The position numbers and the translations under genes were made by a program. This document shows, piece after piece, positions 60,521 to 64,000 of a DNA stretch of 64,000 bases. The stretch is from Blastobasis lacticolella. Its lineage: Eukaryota; Arthropoda; Insecta; Lepidoptera; Blastobasidae. The DNA is taken from assembly GCA_905147135.1 (NCBI GenBank), contig LR990048.1:17654563-17718562 (forward strand), in the 5' to 3' direction. Below the pieces are notes generated by a model. That model was given only the letters and a program-made list of their open reading frames with translations. It searched no databases and was not told the DNA's origin. How positions within the stretch are numbered: position 1 is the stretch's first letter; each line of letters opens with the position of its first letter.

Positions 60521-61867
60521 GTAAAGAATATATGGCAAAGACTATTAAAGTATAGGTACTTGTACCTCTAATACTTTAATTTATGTGGCAAAAGGTCATG
60601 GAACTGAACTTCTATTGTAACTTTTTTACTGTCATGCTTGTACGTTGTAACAAACATTAAGTAGGTATATAAGAAAATATTTTTAAAGATAACTTGGCTC
60701 TGTAGGTTTCTCGTCGCTTCTTTCCCCATGGATAGATCCTTTTGTTGAAGCGGTGTTCGCCTACCGTTTCTGCCCACACTGGGAGCGTCCGCTCTGCGTT
60801 GGCTTCGGGACGGTGTAATAAACGGTGCCGCCGGCCGTCCGCGCACAGTGTTGTGCGGGGTGGGCCTTTACCTGTATGCTAACCGTTTCCGTTGTAGGCG
60901 TGGGAATAGTGGCGTTTCGGCATCAGAAATAACGAAAATACAACCTTGTGTTTCCTTCCTTCTGATCCTTCATTACCTCAAACGTTACTTTAAGTACATA
61001 TAAAAGATGCTAATTAAATAAATAATTTTCAATTTTGAACTTTTTTTCAAGAATCCATGAAACCCTTTTCCATCACGTCGGCAGGGCGACCACTGTTGGA
61101 CACCTTTCCCTTCCCTTCCTTACCGACTTTATACCTCTCGCATATATCGCATGTCCGTGACGGCGTCGAAGGTGATCTTTACGGTCCCCCGTCCATCGCT
61201 TCGACGCCTGCGGTAGGCCACCCTTTGGTAGAAAAAATCCCTTACCTTCCTTACTTCCCGGTGTGCGCTAGTTCTATCTAAGTTTTCTTGCTATATCTAA
61301 TTTTCTTATGTACAACAATTTGTTTTATCTTTCTGTGTAAAGATAAACAACAAAAATAATGATATTTGCAATAATTATATGCATTCTTACAAGCGTACAA
61401 GTAACGCCATCTATCGAGACACGCTGCAAGTAACTTATTAAAAGCGTGCTACTGATCGAACCCTCGCGAGCAGGTCAATAAATAAAAGTATATAAACACG
61501 TGAGCCAAGTACGCCGTCAAGGGTGGTACCTCCAACATCTGATAGTACGTCGCCGTCTTGAACCCATGTGGAATGCCATCATAGCAATTCGAATAGGCTC
61601 TTCCCAGTAAAATGGATTGAAATGTATGATTTTGAACGGAATTGGAATTGGTTATACTCGAACTTCATGGGAGTGAATTTCAAGTTCCGTTCTACTAACA
61701 TAATTTTCCATCTTTACAGTTTGTTTTTATTTGATCTCGTTTTATAAATAAATTTAAAATTACAGAATACTTAGGGTACCTACACTCAAAATAACAAAAT
61801 ACGAAAATGATCTGAAAATATTTTATTAAGTTTATGAAGACCGATGTATTGATTTTATATTTTTATT
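60521..61867. other. No gene supported
   Basis: A GC-rich stretch near 60720-60900 and another near 61060-61270 stand out from AT-rich surroundings but their frames show no recognisable domain. They may be unlisted LINE pieces. Confidence 0.35.
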
Positions 61868-62090
61868 TCTAGCTTTTTCCGTAACAGGTTCGGGGTACAC
61901 TTGATCATGATCCAGGATTTTAGCACATCCGGTAATTACAGTAGAGCGGCTGACATTACCTCTGTGACCCTGTTTACAGCAGAACCTACCAGTTCAGCGA
62001 TATCACATTTTGACATCTACCACATTCCTAATAGGCGCGAATGTAGTGGGTCGACTAACGTTTTGGCAAAAGTTTCGCGTTTTACTTGGC
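61868..62090 (-). repeat. ~220 bp repeat including SINE A piece, copy 2
   Basis: Partner of 21488-21745; the shared series runs from the CTTTTTCCGTAACA block to TGGCAAAAGTTTC. Confidence 0.6.
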
Positions 62091-62490
62091 AACACTGAAC
62101 AATGTTATGTACATTTTTCTCAACGAAATAAAATGTATTTACCTACCCACACCTGGCACGCACGTACAATAATACTGCAAACAAAAACAGATCTTACCAC
62201 GTAAGCATAAGACTTGTATTTAAATGAAAAAGAGCCGCGGTCCGATAGAGAGGTTTACCACACAGTCAATGTGTCCCTTTCCAATAAAATGAAAATCGTC
62301 AGACAGCTCTTAAAAAAAAAGTAGTTCAAAAACCACAATAGATAGTGTTAATTCGACACGATTTTCATGGTCTAGCTTCAGAGTCACGTCCTGGACTTGC
62401 GCGAGCGTGCTACAAATATATTTACACGGGGGCAAAAGAGACAAGTAGTTACCTGTTCCTCGAGTATTTTAAAGTATGCGTTCTGGGGGC

Positions 62491-62615
62491 TTACCATGAG
62501 CTCTTATAGCAGGACCTAAAGAGAACTGCCCTGCTTAGAACGAGACAGAAACGCTATACTTGTCACATAAGCTTGTCTTGTTCTGTTTAGGTCCTGCTAT
62601 AAGAGTTCATGGTAT
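62491..62615. repeat. Inverted repeat, 27 bp arms plus inner pairing
   Basis: 62494-62520 pairs with 62586-62612 at 26 of 27 positions; inside, AGAACGAGACA near 62538 and TGTCTTGTTCT near 62574 pair as well. Confidence 0.8.
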
Positions 62616-63420
62616 GCCCTGTGTTTACGACGTTTTCAATAGAGAAGCTCGTGTTGTGTTTGAGTTTTTGGATATAGGATCCACAGGAACAGCGATCCGT
62701 TGTCTGGGGACTCTACCTCATACTCATCATCATCCTAGCGCTTATCCCGGACTCAGCCAGGGTCCGCTTTCCTACTCAATCTTTTTCACTTCGCCCGGTC
62801 TTTGGCATCCCCTTGTTGTAAGCCGTTGGCTCTCGCATTCGACTCAGCGATGTCAATCCATGCTTCTTCCCTGATCCCGGCTCTATGATTCCTCTCCCTC
62901 ATACTAACACAGGCTGAACTCTTTTTTCTAAATTGCAAATGTAGGTATTTATGTACATATTTAAATTCTTTTTTGTGTGAAGTATTTCCTTTTTATTCTT
63001 TTTGTGTAGGTAGGTAGAACACAGTCAGGCAGGAAAGTCGTGAAAAGGAATGAATTTCTGATAAACTGAGTACATTTGCAGTCAAGTGAGATTGGTGGCA
63101 GATAAATGAAAAAAATTGTCGTAGACAATAGCTATAAGATAACTATATAATGGTATATAGGTATAAGTTTTTATATTATCATGTATAATGGCACGTTTAC
63201 AGAATTGCTTGACAGAATTCGGTTGCAAGGCGTGTTTTCTATTTCTGTCATCGAGTTTTAACACTATAATTCGTCTAAATGCTAAGTACGTACATGTTAA
63301 TGAATATGAACATGCCAGCGCGTGCGCACCCATACCATCCACATACCCACCTACTAAATGTATTGTGCTAAAATGACTTCATGTTCTCAATTGTGTGATC
63401 CATTGTATTTGTAATTTTGT
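62616..63420. other. No gene supported
   Basis: A CATCATCATCCTAGCG run near 62725 and the Pro/Ser-rich frame after it look like a LINE tail. The rest is AT-rich. Confidence 0.35.
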
Positions 63421-63510
63421 AGGATTACATACATACATAAAGCTCACGCCTGTGTCCCATAGGTGAAGCAGAGACTATGGACCACCACTTCGAACCCCAG
63501 CTTTTTTAAG
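63421..63510 (+). repeat. Interspersed repeat, family D
   Basis: ACATACATACATAAAGCTCA, CGCCTGTGTCCCATAGGTG, CTTCGAACCCCAGC; reverse copy at 25597. Confidence 0.5.
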
Positions 63511-63770
63511 AACATTACTGATCTGATTTTGTAGGATTTCTACAATAAAATGATTTCTAGAAATAAAAATTGCTTGTTTTATTTGAATTTACAAACAGAA
63601 TGTTTGGTTAGGAAAAACTAGAAAATCGGAAACCAAGTCTCCTTGGAAACCGAGACTCCTTGGTAGCTAAGCTGAATAAAACCTACTTGCAGAAAACTCT
63701 TTTTACCTTCCTGTCAAATTTATTGCACTCATGCACGACTGAGGGAAAGAGATAGAGCTACATCCCTTAA

Positions 63771-63825
63771 ATACACAAGGTTTGAGTGTGTGCGTGCGCA
63801 CACACTCAAGCCTTATTGTGCACAT
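63771..63825. repeat. Hairpin with GTGTGTGC / GCACACAC arms
   Basis: TTGAGTGTGTGC and GCACACACTCAA pair around a 4-base loop; the stem goes on outward through AAGG/CCTT with small bulges, to about 20 pairs. Confidence 0.6.
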
Positions 63826-64000
63826 TATTTTGTATGAAGACGGTCGTCTGTTTATTAGTTCATAGTTTGTGGGAATCAGCAACACCAGGGGAGTTACCAA
63901 TGCGATGCCTCTGAAGACCTCTAATATACCTCTTGAACGATCCCATGTCATAGTCCAAAGGAAACGCTGTGGCTCATTCGACACCCGAATCGTACGAGCA

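Noticed and set aside
60568..60846. 92-codon - strand frame with a GC-rich N-terminus
   Set aside because: The composition changes sharply half-way and no motif is recognisable.

Overview
The window is nuclear DNA of an insect, most likely a moth or butterfly (Lepidoptera). I infer this from low GC, genes split by long introns, three host genes of insect type, and a dense load of repeats whose sequence features I associate with lepidopteran genomes: tRNA-derived SINEs, tails of RTE-type LINEs ending in TCAT/ATG runs, and GGCAAACAGGCAAG-type retroposon tails. No species can be named from this alone.

Three host genes are well supported, and I rebuilt their exon structures from splice sites and reading phase. 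(1) A secreted lipase on the + strand has exon 1 at 4912-5014 and exon 2 at 12663-13567, with a 7.6 kb intron between them; the protein is 335 residues with an intact Ser-Asp-His triad. (2) A hexosaminidase D-like GH20 enzyme on the - strand has nine exons found, from 42897 down to 24664. All junction phases agree; only the first exon(s) are missing. One 10.5 kb intron (37341-26864) holds a complete Ty3/gypsy element and older transposons. (3) A monocarboxylate-transporter-like MFS protein (SLC16 type) on the - strand has five coding exons from 51201 down to 46664 and encodes 807 residues.

Mobile DNA fills much of the rest. At 31227-36885 lies a gypsy retrotransposon with two 299 bp LTRs that read as identical, an unbroken 1480-codon gag-pol frame and a possible 4 bp target duplication, so it inserted recently. 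Older elements are three relics of a LINE with a restriction-like endonuclease (7265, 10478-11490, 29780-31173), a jockey-like LINE relic, RTE tails, a DD41D mariner-type transposase, an internally deleted pogo element with both inverted ends, a P-element-like transposase remnant with splice sites kept, a hAT-type non-autonomous element nested in a SINE with a perfect 8 bp target duplication, and many MITE or fold-back elements.

Region by region: 1-4800 is repeats; 4800-13600 is the lipase gene with its transposon-filled intron; 13600-24600 is intergenic with fold-back elements and SINEs; 24664-42900 is the hexosaminidase gene; 43000-46600 is intergenic with the hAT element; 46664-51608 is the transporter; 52000-64000 is mostly repeats plus the P-like remnant and one unassigned candidate exon at 54809-54901. 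I found no real tRNA, rRNA or CRISPR. The host genes show no sign of acting together. The most notable results are the hexosaminidase intron with its young gypsy, a candidate spliced acidic tail in that gypsy, and several nested insertions with readable target duplications.
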